A stretch of DNA of 64,000 nucleotides from Monomorium pharaonis (lineage: Eukaryota; Arthropoda; Insecta; Hymenoptera; Formicidae), in NCBI RefSeq assembly GCF_013373865.1, contig NC_050471.1, positions 24,011,464 to 24,075,463 of the forward strand. Reading direction: 5' to 3'. The position numbers and the translations under genes are program-made. Position 1 is the first letter of the stretch; every line of letters starts with the position of its first letter. This document shows positions 12,601-26,200 of the stretch, piece after piece. Under the pieces are notes generated by a model. The model did not search any database. It saw only the letters and a list, made by a program, of their open reading frames with translations, and had not been told where the DNA came from.

Positions 12601-15600
12601 CCTAACTATATGAGAATTACGTTAAAATAAATACATCTGTCGATATTCGATTAGCACTTGACGTGTAGCCTTAGAAATTCAAGTTTTTCGGGAAAAATAA
12701 TTGTTTAAAAAATGTTCTAATTAATTATATCACCTGAACTTTATAGAAACATATTGTACGCGTCCCTAACTATATGAGAATTACGTTAAAATAAATACAT
12801 CTGTCGATATTCGATTAGCACTTGACGTGTAGCCTTAGAAATTCAAGTTTTTCGGGAAAAATAATTGTTTAAAAAATGTTCTAATTAATTATATCACCTG
12901 AACTTTATAGAAACATATTGTACGCGTCCCTAACTATATGAGAATTACGTTAAAATAAATACATCTGTCGATATTCGATTAGCACTTGACGTGTAGCCTT
13001 AGAAATTCAAGTTTTTCGGGAAAAATAATTGTTTAAAAAATGTTTTAATTAATTATAACACCTTATCTTTATAGAAAATTATTGTACGCATCCGGAACTA
13101 TATGAAAACTGCGTTAAAATAAATTAATCTGTCGATATTCGATTAGCACTACACGTCTAGCCCTCAAAATTCAAGTTTTTGGGGAAAAATAATTGTTTAA
13201 AAAATGTTGTTATTAATTATAACACCTTATCTCTATAGAAAATTATTGTACGCGTCCTGAACTATATGAAAACTGCGTTAAAATAAATACATCTGTCGAT
13301 ATTCGATTAGCACTTGACGTGTAGCCTTAGAAATTCAAGTTTTTCGGGCAAAATAATTGTTTAAAAAATGTTCTAATTAATTATATCACCTGAACTTTAC
13401 AGAAACATATTGTACGCGTCCCTAACTATATGAGAATTACGTTAAAATAAATACATCTGTCGATATTCGATTAGCACTTGACGTGTAGCCTTAGAAATTC
13501 AAGTTTTTCGGGAAAAATAATTGTTTAAAAAATGTTCTAATTAATTATATCACCTGAACTTTATAGAAACATATTGTACGCGTCCCTAACTATATGAGAA
13601 TAACGTTAAAAATAAATACATCTGTCGATATTCGATTAGCACTTGACGTGTAGCCTAGAAATTCAAGTTTTTCGGGAAAATAATTGTTAAAAATTGTTTA
13701 ATTAATTATAACCCTTATCTTTAAATTATGTACGCTTCCGGAACTATATAAAACTGCGTTAAAATATTAATCTGTCGATATTCGATAGCACTACCGTCTA
13801 GCCCTCAAATTCAGTTTTGGGAAGTAATTGTTTAAAAGTTGTCCCTAAAAATATGAGGGAAAATAAATATACATCTGTCGATATTCGATTAGCACTTGAC
13901 GTGTAGCCTTAGAAATTCAAGTTTTCGGGCAAAATATTGTTTAAAAATGTCTAATTAATTAATCACCTGAACTTTATAGAAACATATTGTACTCGTCCCT
14001 AACTATATGAGAATTACGTTAAAATAAATACATCTGTCGATATTCGATTAGCACTTGACGTGTAGCCTTAGAAATTCAAGTTTTTCGGGAAAAATAATTG
14101 TTTAAAAAATGTTCTAATTAATTATATCACCTGAACTTTATAGAAACATATTGTACGCGTCCCTAACTATATGAGAATTACGTTAAAATAAATACATCTG
14201 TCGATATTCGATTAGCACTTGACGTGTAGCCTTAGAAATTCAAGTTTTTCGGGAAAAATAATTGTTTAAAAAATGTTTTAATTAATTATAACACCTTATC
14301 TTTATAGAAAATTATTGTACGCATCCGGAACTATATGAAAACTGCGTTAAAATAAATTAATCTGTCGATATTCGATTAGCACTACACGTCTAGCCCTCAA
14401 AATTCAAGTTTTTGGGGAAGAATAATTGTTTAAAAAATGTTGTTATTAATTATAACACCTTATCTCTATAGAAAATTATTGTACGCGTCCTGAACTATAT
14501 GAAAACTGCGTTAAAATAAATACATCTGTCGATATTCGATTAGCACTTGACGTGTAGCCTTAGAAATTCAAGTTTTTCGGGCAAAATAATTGTTTAAAAA
14601 ATGTTCTAATTAATTATATCACCTGAACTTTACAGAAACATATTGTACGCGTCCCTAACTATATGAGAATTACGTTAAAATAAATACATCTGTCGATATT
14701 CGATTAGCACTTGACGTGTAGCCTTAGAAATTCAAGTTTTTCGGGAAAAATAATTGTTTAAAAAATGTTCTAATTAATTATATCACCTGAACTTTATAGA
14801 AACATATTGTACGCGTCCCTAACTATATGAGAATAACGTTAAAATAAATACATCTGTCGATATTCGATTAGCACTTGATGTGTAGCCTTAGAAATTCAAG
14901 TTTTTCGGGAAAAATAATTGTTTAAAAAATGTTTTAATTAATTATAACACCTTATCTTTATAGAAAATTATTGTACGCTTCCGGAACTATATGAAAACTG
15001 CGTTAAAATAAATTAATCTGTCGATATTCGATTAGCACTACACGTCTAGCCCTCAAAATTCAAGTTTTTGGGGAAGAATAATTGTTTAAAAAATGTTGTT
15101 ATTAATTATAACACCTTATCTCTATAGAAAATTATTGTACGCGTCCTGAACTATATGAAAACTGCGTTAAACTAAATACATCTGTCGATATTCGATTAGC
15201 ACTTGACGTGTAGCCTTAGAAATTCAAGTTTTTCGGGCAAAATAATTGTTTAAAAAATGTTCTAATTAATTATATCACTTGAACTTTACAGAAACATATT
15301 GTACGCGTCCCTAACTATATGAGAATTACGTTAAAATAAATACATCTGTCGATATTCGATTAGCACTTGACGTGTAGCCTTAGAAATTCAAGTTTTTCGG
15401 GAAAAATAATTGTTTAAATAATGTTTTAATTAATTATAACACCTTATTTTTACAGAAAATTATTGTACGCATCCGGAACTATATGAAAACTGCGTTAAAA
15501 TAAATTAATCTGTCGATATTCGATTAGCACTACACGTCTAGCCCTCAAAATTCAAGTTTTTGGGGAAAAATAATTGTTTAAAAAATGTTGTTATTAATTA

Positions 15601-18600
15601 TAACACCTTATCTCTATAGAAAATTATTGTACGCGTCCTGAACTATATGAAAACTGCGTTAAAATAAATACATCTGTCGATATTCGATTAGCACTTGACG
15701 TGTAGCCTTAGAAATTCAAGTTTTTCGGGAAAAATAATTGTTTAAAAAATGTTGTTATTAATTATAACACCTTATCTCTATAGAAAGTTATTGTACGCGT
15801 CCTGAACTATATGAAAACTGCGTTAAAATAAATACATCTGTCGATATTCGATTAGCACTTGACGTGTAGCCTTAGAAATTCAAGTTTTTCGGGAAAAATA
15901 ATTGTTTAAAAAATGTTCCTATTAATTATATCACCTGAACTTTATAGAAACATATTGTACGCGTCCCGAACTGTATGAGAATTACGTTAAAATAAATACG
16001 TCTGTCGATATTCGATTAGCACTTGACGTGTAGCCTTAGAAATTCAAGTTTTTCGGGAAAAATAATTGTTTAAAAAATGTTCTAATTAATTATATCACCT
16101 GAACTTTATAGAAACATATTGTACGCGTCCCTAACTATATGAGAATTACGTTAAAATAAATACATCTGTCGATATTTGATTAGCACTTGACGTGTAGCCT
16201 TAGAAATTCAAGTTTTTCGGGAAAAATAATTGTTTAAAAAATGTTTTAATTAATTATAACACCTTATCTTTATAGAAAATTATTGTACGCATCCGGAACT
16301 ATATGAAAACTGCGTTAAAATAAATTAATCTGTCGATATTCGATTAGCACTACACGTCTAGCCCTCAAAATTCAAGTTTTTGGGGAAGAATAATTGTTTA
16401 AAAAATGTTGTTATTAATTATAACACCTTATCTCTATAGAAAATTATTGTACGCGTCCTGAACTATATGAAAACTGCGTTAAACTAAATACATCTGTCGA
16501 TATTCGATTAGCACTTGACGTGTAGCCTTAGAAATTCAAGTTTTTCGGGCAAAATAATTGTTTAAAAAATGTTCTAATTAATTATATCACCTGAACTTTA
16601 CAGAAACATATTGTACGCGTCCCTAACTATATGAGAATTACGTTAAAATAAATACATCTGTCGATATTCGATTAGCACTTGACGTGTAGCCTTAGAAATT
16701 CAAGTTTTTCGGGAAAAATAATTGTTTAAAAAATGTTCTAATTAATTATATCACCTGAACTTTATAGAAACATATTGTACGCGTCCCTAACTATATGAGA
16801 ATAACGTTAAAATAAATACATCTGTCGATATTCGATTAGCACTTGATGTGTAGCCTTAGAAATTCAAGTTTTTCGGGAAAAATAATTGTTTAAAAAATGT
16901 TTTAATTAATTATAACACCTTATCTTTATAGAAAATTATTGTACGCTTCCGGAACTATATGAAAACTGCGTTAAAATAAATTAATCTGTCGATATTCGAT
17001 TAGCACTACACGTCTAGCCCTCAAAATTCAAGTTTTTGGGGAAGAATAATTGTTTAAAAAATGTTGTTATTAATTATAACACCTTATCTCTATAGAAAAT
17101 TATTGTACGCGTCCTGAACTATATGAAAACTGCGTTAAACTAAATACATCTGTCGATATTCGATTAGCACTTGACGTGTAGCCTTAGAAATTCAAGTTTT
17201 TCGGGCAAAATAATTGTTTAAAAAATGTTCTAATTAATTATATCACTTGAACTTTACAGAAACATATTGTACGCGTCCCTAACTATATGAGAATTACGTT
17301 AAAATAAATACATTTGTCGATATTCGATTAGCACTTGACGTGTAGCCTTAGAAATTCAAGTTTTTCGGGAAAAATAATTGTTTAAATAATGTTTTAATTA
17401 ATTATAACACCTTATTTTTACAGAAAATTATTGTACGCATCCGGAACTATATGAAAACTGCCTTAAAATAAATTAATCTGTCGATATTCGATTAGCACTA
17501 CACGTGTAGCCTTAGAAATTCAAGTTTTTCGGGGAAAAATAATTGTTTAAAAATGTTGTTATTAATTATAACACCTTATCTCTATAGAAAAATTATTGTA
17601 CGCATCCTGAACTATATGAAAACTGCGTTAAAATAAATACATCTGTCGATATTCGATTAGCACTGACGTCGTAGCCCTTACTAAATTCAAGTTTTTGGGA
17701 AAAATAATTGTTTAAAAAATGTTGTTATTAATTATAACACCTTATCTCTATAGAAAGTTATTGTACGCGTCCTGAACTATATGAAAACTGCGTTAAAATA
17801 AATACATCTGTCCGATATTCGATTAGCACTTGACGTGTAGCCTTAGAAATTCAAGTTTTTCGGGAAAAATAATTGTTTTAAAAAATGTTCCTAATTAATT
17901 ATATCACCTGAACTTTACAGAAACATATTGTACGCGTCCCGAACTGTATGAGAATTACGTTAAAATAAATACATCTGTCGATATTCGATTAGCACTTGAC
18001 GTGTAGCCTTAGAAATTCAAGTTTTTCGGGAAAAATAATTGTTTAAAAAATGTTCTAATTAATTATATCACCTGAACTTTATAGAAACATATTGTACGCG
18101 TCCCTAACTATATGAGAATTACGTTAAAATAAATACATCTGTCGATATTTGATTAGCACTTGACGTGTAGCCTTAGAAATTCAAGTTTTTCGGGAAAAAT
18201 AATTGTTTAAAAAATGTTTTAATTAATTATAACACCTTATCTTTATAGAAAATTATTGTACGCATCCGGAACTATATGAAAACTGCGTTAAAATAAATTA
18301 ATCTGTCGATATTCGATTAGCACTACACGTCTAGCCCTCAAAATTCAAGTTTTTGGGGAAAAATAATTGTTTAAAAAATGTTGTTATTAATTATAACACC
18401 TTATCTCTATAGAAAATTATTGTACGCGTCCTGAACTATATGAAAACTGCGTTAAAATAAATACATCTGTCGATATTCGATTAGCACTTGACGTGTAGCC
18501 TTAGAAATTCAAGTTTTTCGGGCAAAATAATTGTTTAAAAAATGTTCTAATTAATTATATCACCTGAACTTTACAGAAACATATTGTACGCGTCCCTAAC

Positions 18601-20227
18601 TATATGAGAATTACGTTAAAATAAATACATCTGTCGATATTCGATTAGCACTTGACGTGTAGCCTTAGAAATTCAAGTTTTTCGGGAAAAATAATTGTTT
18701 AAAAAATGTTCTAATTAATTATATCACCTGAACTTTATAGAAACATATTGTACGCGTCCCTAACTATATGAGAATAACGTTAAAATAAATACATCTGTCG
18801 ATATTCGATTAGCACTTGATGTGTAGCCTTAGAAATTCAAGTTTTTCGGGAAAAATAATTGTTTAAAAAATGTTTTAATTAATTATAACACCTTATCTTT
18901 ATAGAAAATTATTGTACGCATCCGGAACTATATGAAAACTGCGTTAAAATAAATTAATCTGTCGATATTCGATTAGCACTACACGTCTAGCCCTCAAAAT
19001 TCAAGTTTTTGGGGAAGAATAATTGTTTAAAAAATGTTGTTATTAATTATAACACCTTATCTCTATAGAAAATTATTGTACGCGTCCTGAACTATATGAA
19101 AACTGCGTTAAACTAAATACATCTGTCGATATTCGATTAGCACTTGACGTGTAGCCTTAGAAATTCAAGTTTTTCGGGCAAAATAATTGTTTAAAAAATG
19201 TTCTAATTAATTATATCACCTGAACTTTACAGAAACATATTGTACGCGTCCCTAACTATATGAGAATTACGTTAAAATAAATACATCTGTCGATATTCGA
19301 TTAGCACTTGACGTGTAGCCTTAGAAATTCAAGTTTTTCGGGAAAAATAATTGTTTAAAAAATGTTCTAATTAATTATATCACCTGAACTTTATAGAAAC
19401 ATATTGTACGCGTCCCTAACTATATGAGAATAACGTTAAAATAAATACATCTGTCGATATTCGATTAGCACTTGATGTGTAGCCTTAGAAATTCAAGTTT
19501 TTCGGGAAAAATAATTGTTTAAAAAATGTTTTAATTAATTATAACACCTTATCTTTATAGAAAATTATTGTACGCTTCCGGAACTATATGAAAACTGCGT
19601 TAAAATAAATTAATCTGTCGATATTCGATTAGCACTACACGTCTAGCCCTCAAAATTCAAGTTTTTGGGGAAGAATAATTGTTTAAAAAATGTTGTTATT
19701 AATTATAACACCTTATCTCTATAGAAAATTATTGTACGCGTCCTGAACTATATGAAAACTGCGTTAAACTAAATACATCTGTCGATATTCGATTAGCACT
19801 TGACGTGTAGCCTTAGAAATTCAAGTTTTTCGGGCAAAATAATTGTTTAAAAAATGTTCTAATTAATTATATCACCTGAACTTTATAGAAACATATTGTA
19901 CGCGTCCCTAACTATATGAGAATTACGTTAAAATAAATACATCTGTCGATATTCGATTAGCACTTGACGTGTAGCCTTAGAAATTCAAGTTTTTCGGGAA
20001 ATATAATTATTTAAAAAATGTTCCTATTAATTATATCACCTGAACTTTATAGAAACATATTGTACGCGTCCCGAACTATATGAGAATTACGTTAAAATAA
20101 ATAGATCTGTCGATATTCGATTAGCACTTGACGTGTAGCCTTAAAAATTCAAGTTTTACGGGCAAAATAATTGTTTAAAAAATGTTCTAATTAATTATAT
20201 CACCTGAACTTTATAGAAACATATTGT
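9620..20227. repeat. 164-bp satellite DNA array with higher-order structure
   Basis: About 64 head-to-tail monomers of 164 bp. Anchoring on the word ATCTGTCG gives starts at 9683, 9847, 10011, 10175, 10339 and so on, exactly 164 apart over long stretches. Four classes can be told apart. A has GGGCAAAA and ACTTTACAG. B has GGGAAAAA and ACTTTATAG. D has TTTTAATTAATTATAACACC and GCATCCGG. C has CACTACACGTCTAG and TTTGGGGA. They follow the order A, B (0-3 copies), D, C, forming units of 3 to 6 monomers; for example 656-bp units lie at 10175-10830 and 10831-11486. Copies of the same class are nearly identical, which points to recent homogenisation. The monomer is AT-rich and has no open reading frame. 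Edges are abrupt: a decayed partial monomer on the left, a mid-monomer break at 20227 on the right. Such arrays are typical of centromeric or pericentromeric heterochromatin, but interstitial arrays also exist. Confidence 0.97.
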
Positions 20228-23200
20228 TAATTATGTTGTTTTAGACTTCAAATAATTTTTTTGTAGGAAGTTAAACACAGCGTTCCTTGTATTTGTTTGA
20301 CTTACGTAATTAACAATTTAAAAAACCACTAAACAATTAATAACGATCGCCAATAAAAACCAAAGAATTTTTAACGTTTGTCTGAATGGTTTCCCCTGGA
20401 AAAGCTTATATGACGTTTGGCTGCTGCCTTTGGCTGCTAGCTTCAGCTACATTTAATATGAAAATATTATTAACCGCCAAAATCTGTTTCAATCGTGAAA
20501 CGACACTTCCTTTTATTTTTCGCAAAATTCAGTAGTATGTAATAAAATTTAACAAAACTATTCTATGACATAAAACTGGATTTTACTATAATTCTAATGT
20601 AATGCTTTGGAGGCTACCAATATTCTGGGAAAAAATTTTAATAGAAAATTCTCTTCATATATAGCAATAATAATTATAGAAATGGAAATATCAACCGTAA
20701 TCGCTTTAATATTCAATTATTGTAATCAAAAATATTAAATACTTTTCTCTCAGTTTCGTCGATAATAAAATTCCGAAAAAAAAAACAAACCGAAAGCGTC
20801 CCGCTCTGCTCGTGAAACGCGTGCAGCATTGTCGGAACGACAGACACCTCGTACACGAGGATTAACAACAAAAAAATGATTCATCGCGCGTCTAATAATA
20901 CCCCGTCCGCTCGTGAAGCGCGGAGCGTTATCGCGCGTATCGCAATCGCTCGGGCGATTTACGAACGACAAACGGAATCGCGCCGGCCGTGTATTTCGGG
21001 GTCGGGTGCAACGGGCGCACGAGTGGCGTTTAAAGTAGCGCGTAATAAAATAAATCGAACGCGGCGATTAATTCGTAACGGGTTATTATAACGGGGAACA
21101 CGTGCATGAATGTGTGTGTATGTGTTTGTGTGCGGATGTCGCGTGTGAAAGGGCGCGTCGGGGGACGCCCCTTCCTCTCTCGCCCGTAAATAACAATAAA
21201 ACTCTATTAATGTGGTAGCGCTGATAGTTACCCCGGCCTGGCGTCGAGCCAGGAACATACCGCGTCGGCTATTCACCTAGCGAAATACATGCCGCCCCTA
21301 TCTCCTCCGTCTCTCGCTTTCCAGGAAGGAGCGAGGGGGAAGGAACGTGGGTGGATGACGGTGCGCGCTTGCCCGGGCGCGGGGACGTGGGGAGAGGGAG
21401 GAGCGCGGAGGGTAGCACTCGCATACCGATCCTACACCCCGTATGTAATGCAGAACGGTTATGCGGCATTACGCATCGGGATGGGCACTTCGAAACTGGG
21501 CAATGGCGGCGCCGTATTACCGATCGGTCGCTCGTCAAATTGTCCAAATTGGCTCCGAGGAGCAAACGTTAGGGATGCCTGCGGTCGATGGTGTAATGCA
21601 CCCCCTCCCGATCATCGTGAACGTCTTTCGCCTGTTAGCCGAGCGTTTTTCCTCCTCGTGGAGATCGTATTTTAGACGTATATAGGACCGCGCTGGCGAA
21701 TGATGAAGAAATAAGAGACTAAGCGGCAGTTAACGATCAGCATTTGATATACAGCGGCTGTCGAAAGTTTCTTGTCAATGAATAATTTTATTGTGTGCTG
21801 TTCAGATAAGAGATCTTTTTTTTAGAAATAATGTATATACCTTATTATGGTTCTACACTGATAGAAATATATGTAATATTTACGATTGTAATTGCATAGT
21901 AAAATAATTAAGTAAATAAAATAGTTATTTTTATAATAATAATTACAATTATGTTAAAAATAATAACACACTTATAGTGATGCCAATTATGAAAAAAAAA
22001 TTATACAGTTTTATTCATAAACTGAATTCCGAAACGTTATCCACCTTCTGTATGTATAATCTAATAATACATAAGATTTAAAGAGAAGTAGAAAGAATTA
22101 ATCCATTAAAATAATTAAAATGAGAGGATTAGAATTACAAAATTTTTATAAAGTTTTAAAAACTTTTATTGTTATTAAAACAGTAAGATAAAAAAAGTTT
22201 TAGACAAAACTTTTAATATATTTTTAATATATTTTAATATACTTTTAATATATTTTTAATAATTCCCAAAAATCTTACGTTTTTTGAAATATTTCTCATT
22301 ATTTTTATAAATTTATATTTTTTTATAAATAAGAATTAAATATAGTTTTGTGCAAAATTTATTATGTATGTAGCAAAGTTGTTTTATACAAATTTAAGAC
22401 TTTATAAAATAAGTTATCAAAAAATTGAAAAATGTTTTAGGAAATGTCTAAATACACAATTGTACGGTACTCATTACAATTCATAAAATAAGTTATAGAG
22501 GTGTCAAATTATTTTTTTGTATTATCTTTTTAATAATAATTGTTTATAATTTGAAAACGTTAGCTTTGAGGAATTATTTCATTTTTTTATGCAAAATATG
22601 TATAAGAAGATACTTAAAACACTATCTTAAATACGAATAACTTTTAGTATACTTTATTATATGTTTCTTACATAATTCGAACTTTTAGATGGCAAAATGT
22701 ATTTATATACACCTACATATGTAAAATGTTATACATAGAATAAAGTTCACTGTCTTTATAAAAACATTTAGGTATGAAAAATCTGAATCCGATAAGCAAG
22801 CAAAAATTGAGAATCTTGGGCTTGCTAAACTGTTTAAATAAGAAAAAAAATTTTAATATTTGACAAAGAAAAATGGTATATAAAAAAAGCATATAGAAAA
22901 GGTAGCTTAAAGCGGAAAGAAAACGCGAAAAAAAAGATTGCGACGGTATCGGCGGAATAATCCATCCTCGGCCTCTCGAGCGAGCGTTTGTTTTCCCTCG
23001 ATTGCTATCGAATCGCGATGGAAGTGATATTTGTCGCCCGCTTGGAAAAAAACTTTCTCCTACTTCGTCTCCTCAAGGTACAACCGAGCACAACGATGTT
23101 CCTAGGAAGTTCTCCCAGCAATTTTTCCTCACGTACTTCTAAGCGAGCTTAATCGCGTCTTAACTATGTCTTCAACGAATTTCAACTCCCTCGTACAAAA

Positions 23201-26200
23201 TCGTATCCACCATGTCCACGCGGCAAGATTCATAATTCAAGCGGCTCAACAGCGCCGCCCAGACAGAATACAAAATCATAAGATCAAAGTGACATCGAGT
23301 AAAAGTCGTTTTAGGATAAATTATTATGTTTTTGACGATGAATTCTTAAAATGGCAATAATTTTAAAGCTACTTCTATTTAGTTGAAATCATTGATACAA
23401 AATCGTTGTGAAAATTGTATTGTGCGAAATTATAATAATATTTTCTGAAACAATTTTTATTTAATGCTATTTTATTATGTGATTTTGTATTCTATCTTTT
23501 GTAAAAATAATTCTCTACCATTCAAGAGTTTGTTATTTTTAAATGCCGCTCTCTTTTTTAAACTTCGGTGATCAAAATCCTGCAAAAATTTTTGATTTTT
23601 AGTCGAAGCATTTATAGCAAATTTTAGCACTCAAAAGACTAAGCGTACGCAATATTTTATTAAAATTCAAAATTACGAGACAAATCACAAATGCATAATA
23701 CTGTGACACAACACACGGTCGATCCCGCGGAGTTTACGGAAACATCGAAAACCGTGTCTTGTGAGACTTCTCGATTCCTGCAGTCGCTCTGGGAGCAATG
23801 CGCTTTATTACGGTTAAACAGGCTGACCGAGCAGTATATTACCGCGAGACGGCTCTGATTTATTGCTAGGCAGGTCCTCGCCAGCCAACTGCCCAATATC
23901 CATACCCCCGGTCCCATCGGCGAATACAACGCCGGCGCGTCCCTATTCCCTCATCGCCACGTCGACGCTCGTAGTAGCTTTTCTCCTCGCCGACCGAAAC
24001 TATTAATTCCCATCTCTCCCGCGGCGAGCGACGCCGCATAATTCGATTCCACGGTATTACCGCACGGCGACGGAACTGCGAGACGACGCGCGATTGCATT
24101 GTGGCGTGCACACAAGCCGAGAGTTTCGAGCTTTACGCTCTGAAACCTTGAGTTCTAGAAGCGCCAAAAGTGAGCTTAATTTCGTCAAACTGTTCCGGCA
24201 GCGGTCCAACGGTCTGTACGTTTCACGCAAAATGATTTATTTACGAGCGAAACTCCACGGGAAATTATTATAATATAGCTCAGTCTTGACTAACTGAAAA
24301 TTCTTTTGCAATCGATTTTAGTAGTTTTAGTCGACTTTAAATAATCTACTTGATTTATGCCAAAATCAAGAATGTACTATTCTATTTATAATTTGATTTA
24401 TAACTTAAAGCAATGCAGAAGAAATGGCAATGAAAGAATTAAAATAAATGTAAAACATGTATATACGTTTGAATATGTATGTACGTCAAAATAAAAAAAA
24501 TATAAGTATACGCAAAAAATATAAAAAATGTCTTGATTTAAGAATATTTTATATTTAAAATAGCGCTGGGTATAAATATTCTGTTATTAAGAATACACTA
24601 TTTTTAAAGAAGAATTAAAAATTTTTTAAATTAAAAACAAACGTTACTTTAATAAAAAAATAAAATTACATTGGTTCAACACTAAATGTGCTCGTGTTAG
24701 CTGTAATTTTTCTTTTAATAAGTATTTTTGTCAACTTAATCTATAATAAATTTAATTTAATTTATTTCTTTACTTTTCTTAAATAAAAGTTTTTATTCTA
24801 TTTTTATCATTTTTGTCGATTTCTTACAAACTGATATAGTTTAGTTTATTATGTGTCGATGGATTGCTTACTTCATTATAAAATATCAGATGTTCAGTTT
24901 TAGCACACTTTCCGATTATCATCCTGTATGTATTTTCGAAGTTTACTGTTTTTCCCCTTTGGACTCACAGATTACCAAATGTTTTTTGTTAAATAACTCT
25001 CTTTATTCGGTCACGAATGCTCTGTATTTCGATCATGAATGCGTGAGTGCCGCACGATCATCGATATCCAGATGCTTGGAGCCGAGACAAGCGGAAACAA
25101 GAGGAGTCCCTGGAACCCGACGAGAAAGCCGCGTCCCGTTGTGAAATTGCCGCGGGATCGAGACTTAAACGTTCGTCGGTGCAGGTCGATAGGCGAGCCG
25201 CCGCGCGCCCGTTACCCGGTATGCCCCATTTACCCCGATAGCTACGAATACGTGTATTATAGCGCGGCTTCGAAATTCGTCTCCCGCCGGTGGCGGTCGT
25301 CCTCCATCCACCTGCAAACGGCAATCCCTCGCGCGATGTAACGACTCGCGTTCCTCCGTAGGGCGCAGGCTACATTCGCAACGGGGAACGACGCGAGAAG
25401 CCCGGAAGGAGGGGGGGGGGGGAGGAGGAGAAGGAGGGTTGAGCATTAAGGGTGGAGCGAGCATGGCAGGAATTTCGCGAAACGTTTCGTGGATCTATAG
25501 ACGCCGTCTCCGTTGAATTTTCCACTCGGAAAGTGTACTCGATATTCCTTCGCAAATCTCGGTTTTTTCTCTTCTTTTTGCGGAATAAATTTGAGTTATA
25601 AACGCACTATATTCCTTATAGTTAGAACTAGAAATAAACTCTGTTTTTTTAAACCCTTCTCCTGATCTAGGCATGTTTCGAGATATTAATGGAATATGTT
25701 AATATCAAATGAAAGTCAGAATCAAAAAGATCCTGATGGGTCTTTTTATAAATTTGTCATTAAAACAACTTAAGCAGATGAGAAAGTTTTAATAAATCAG
25801 TATAATTAAAATGATAATTGTTTCCAAGTATATTTAAAAAAATAAAGTACAAAACCAAACAAAATATAAATGGAAATTCATAATTTATAAACAAAATTAC
25901 ACATAAATAGAGTTTTTTAATTTTATGAAAAATACAATAAGTTAAAAACTTTATTAATTCAGTTATTAATTAAAAGAAACAAAATATTTAGGTATTTTAT
26001 GTTTAATTGATGATCTTGCACAAACATTTATTTTTTCTTTCACCATTGCACAGAATAAATATGATTTTAATTTATAAAATTTTTTTCATAAAATACCACA
26101 GGTACAGATAGTACCAAATGTCATTATGATTTAAATGTATATTTGGGAATATTTTCTCTAGATTATTTTCTTATTTTATTGGATTACACTTTTTTTATAA

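Noticed and set aside
9620..20227. CRISPR-like array
   Set aside because: The repeats are contiguous 164-bp monomers without unique spacers, in a eukaryotic genome.
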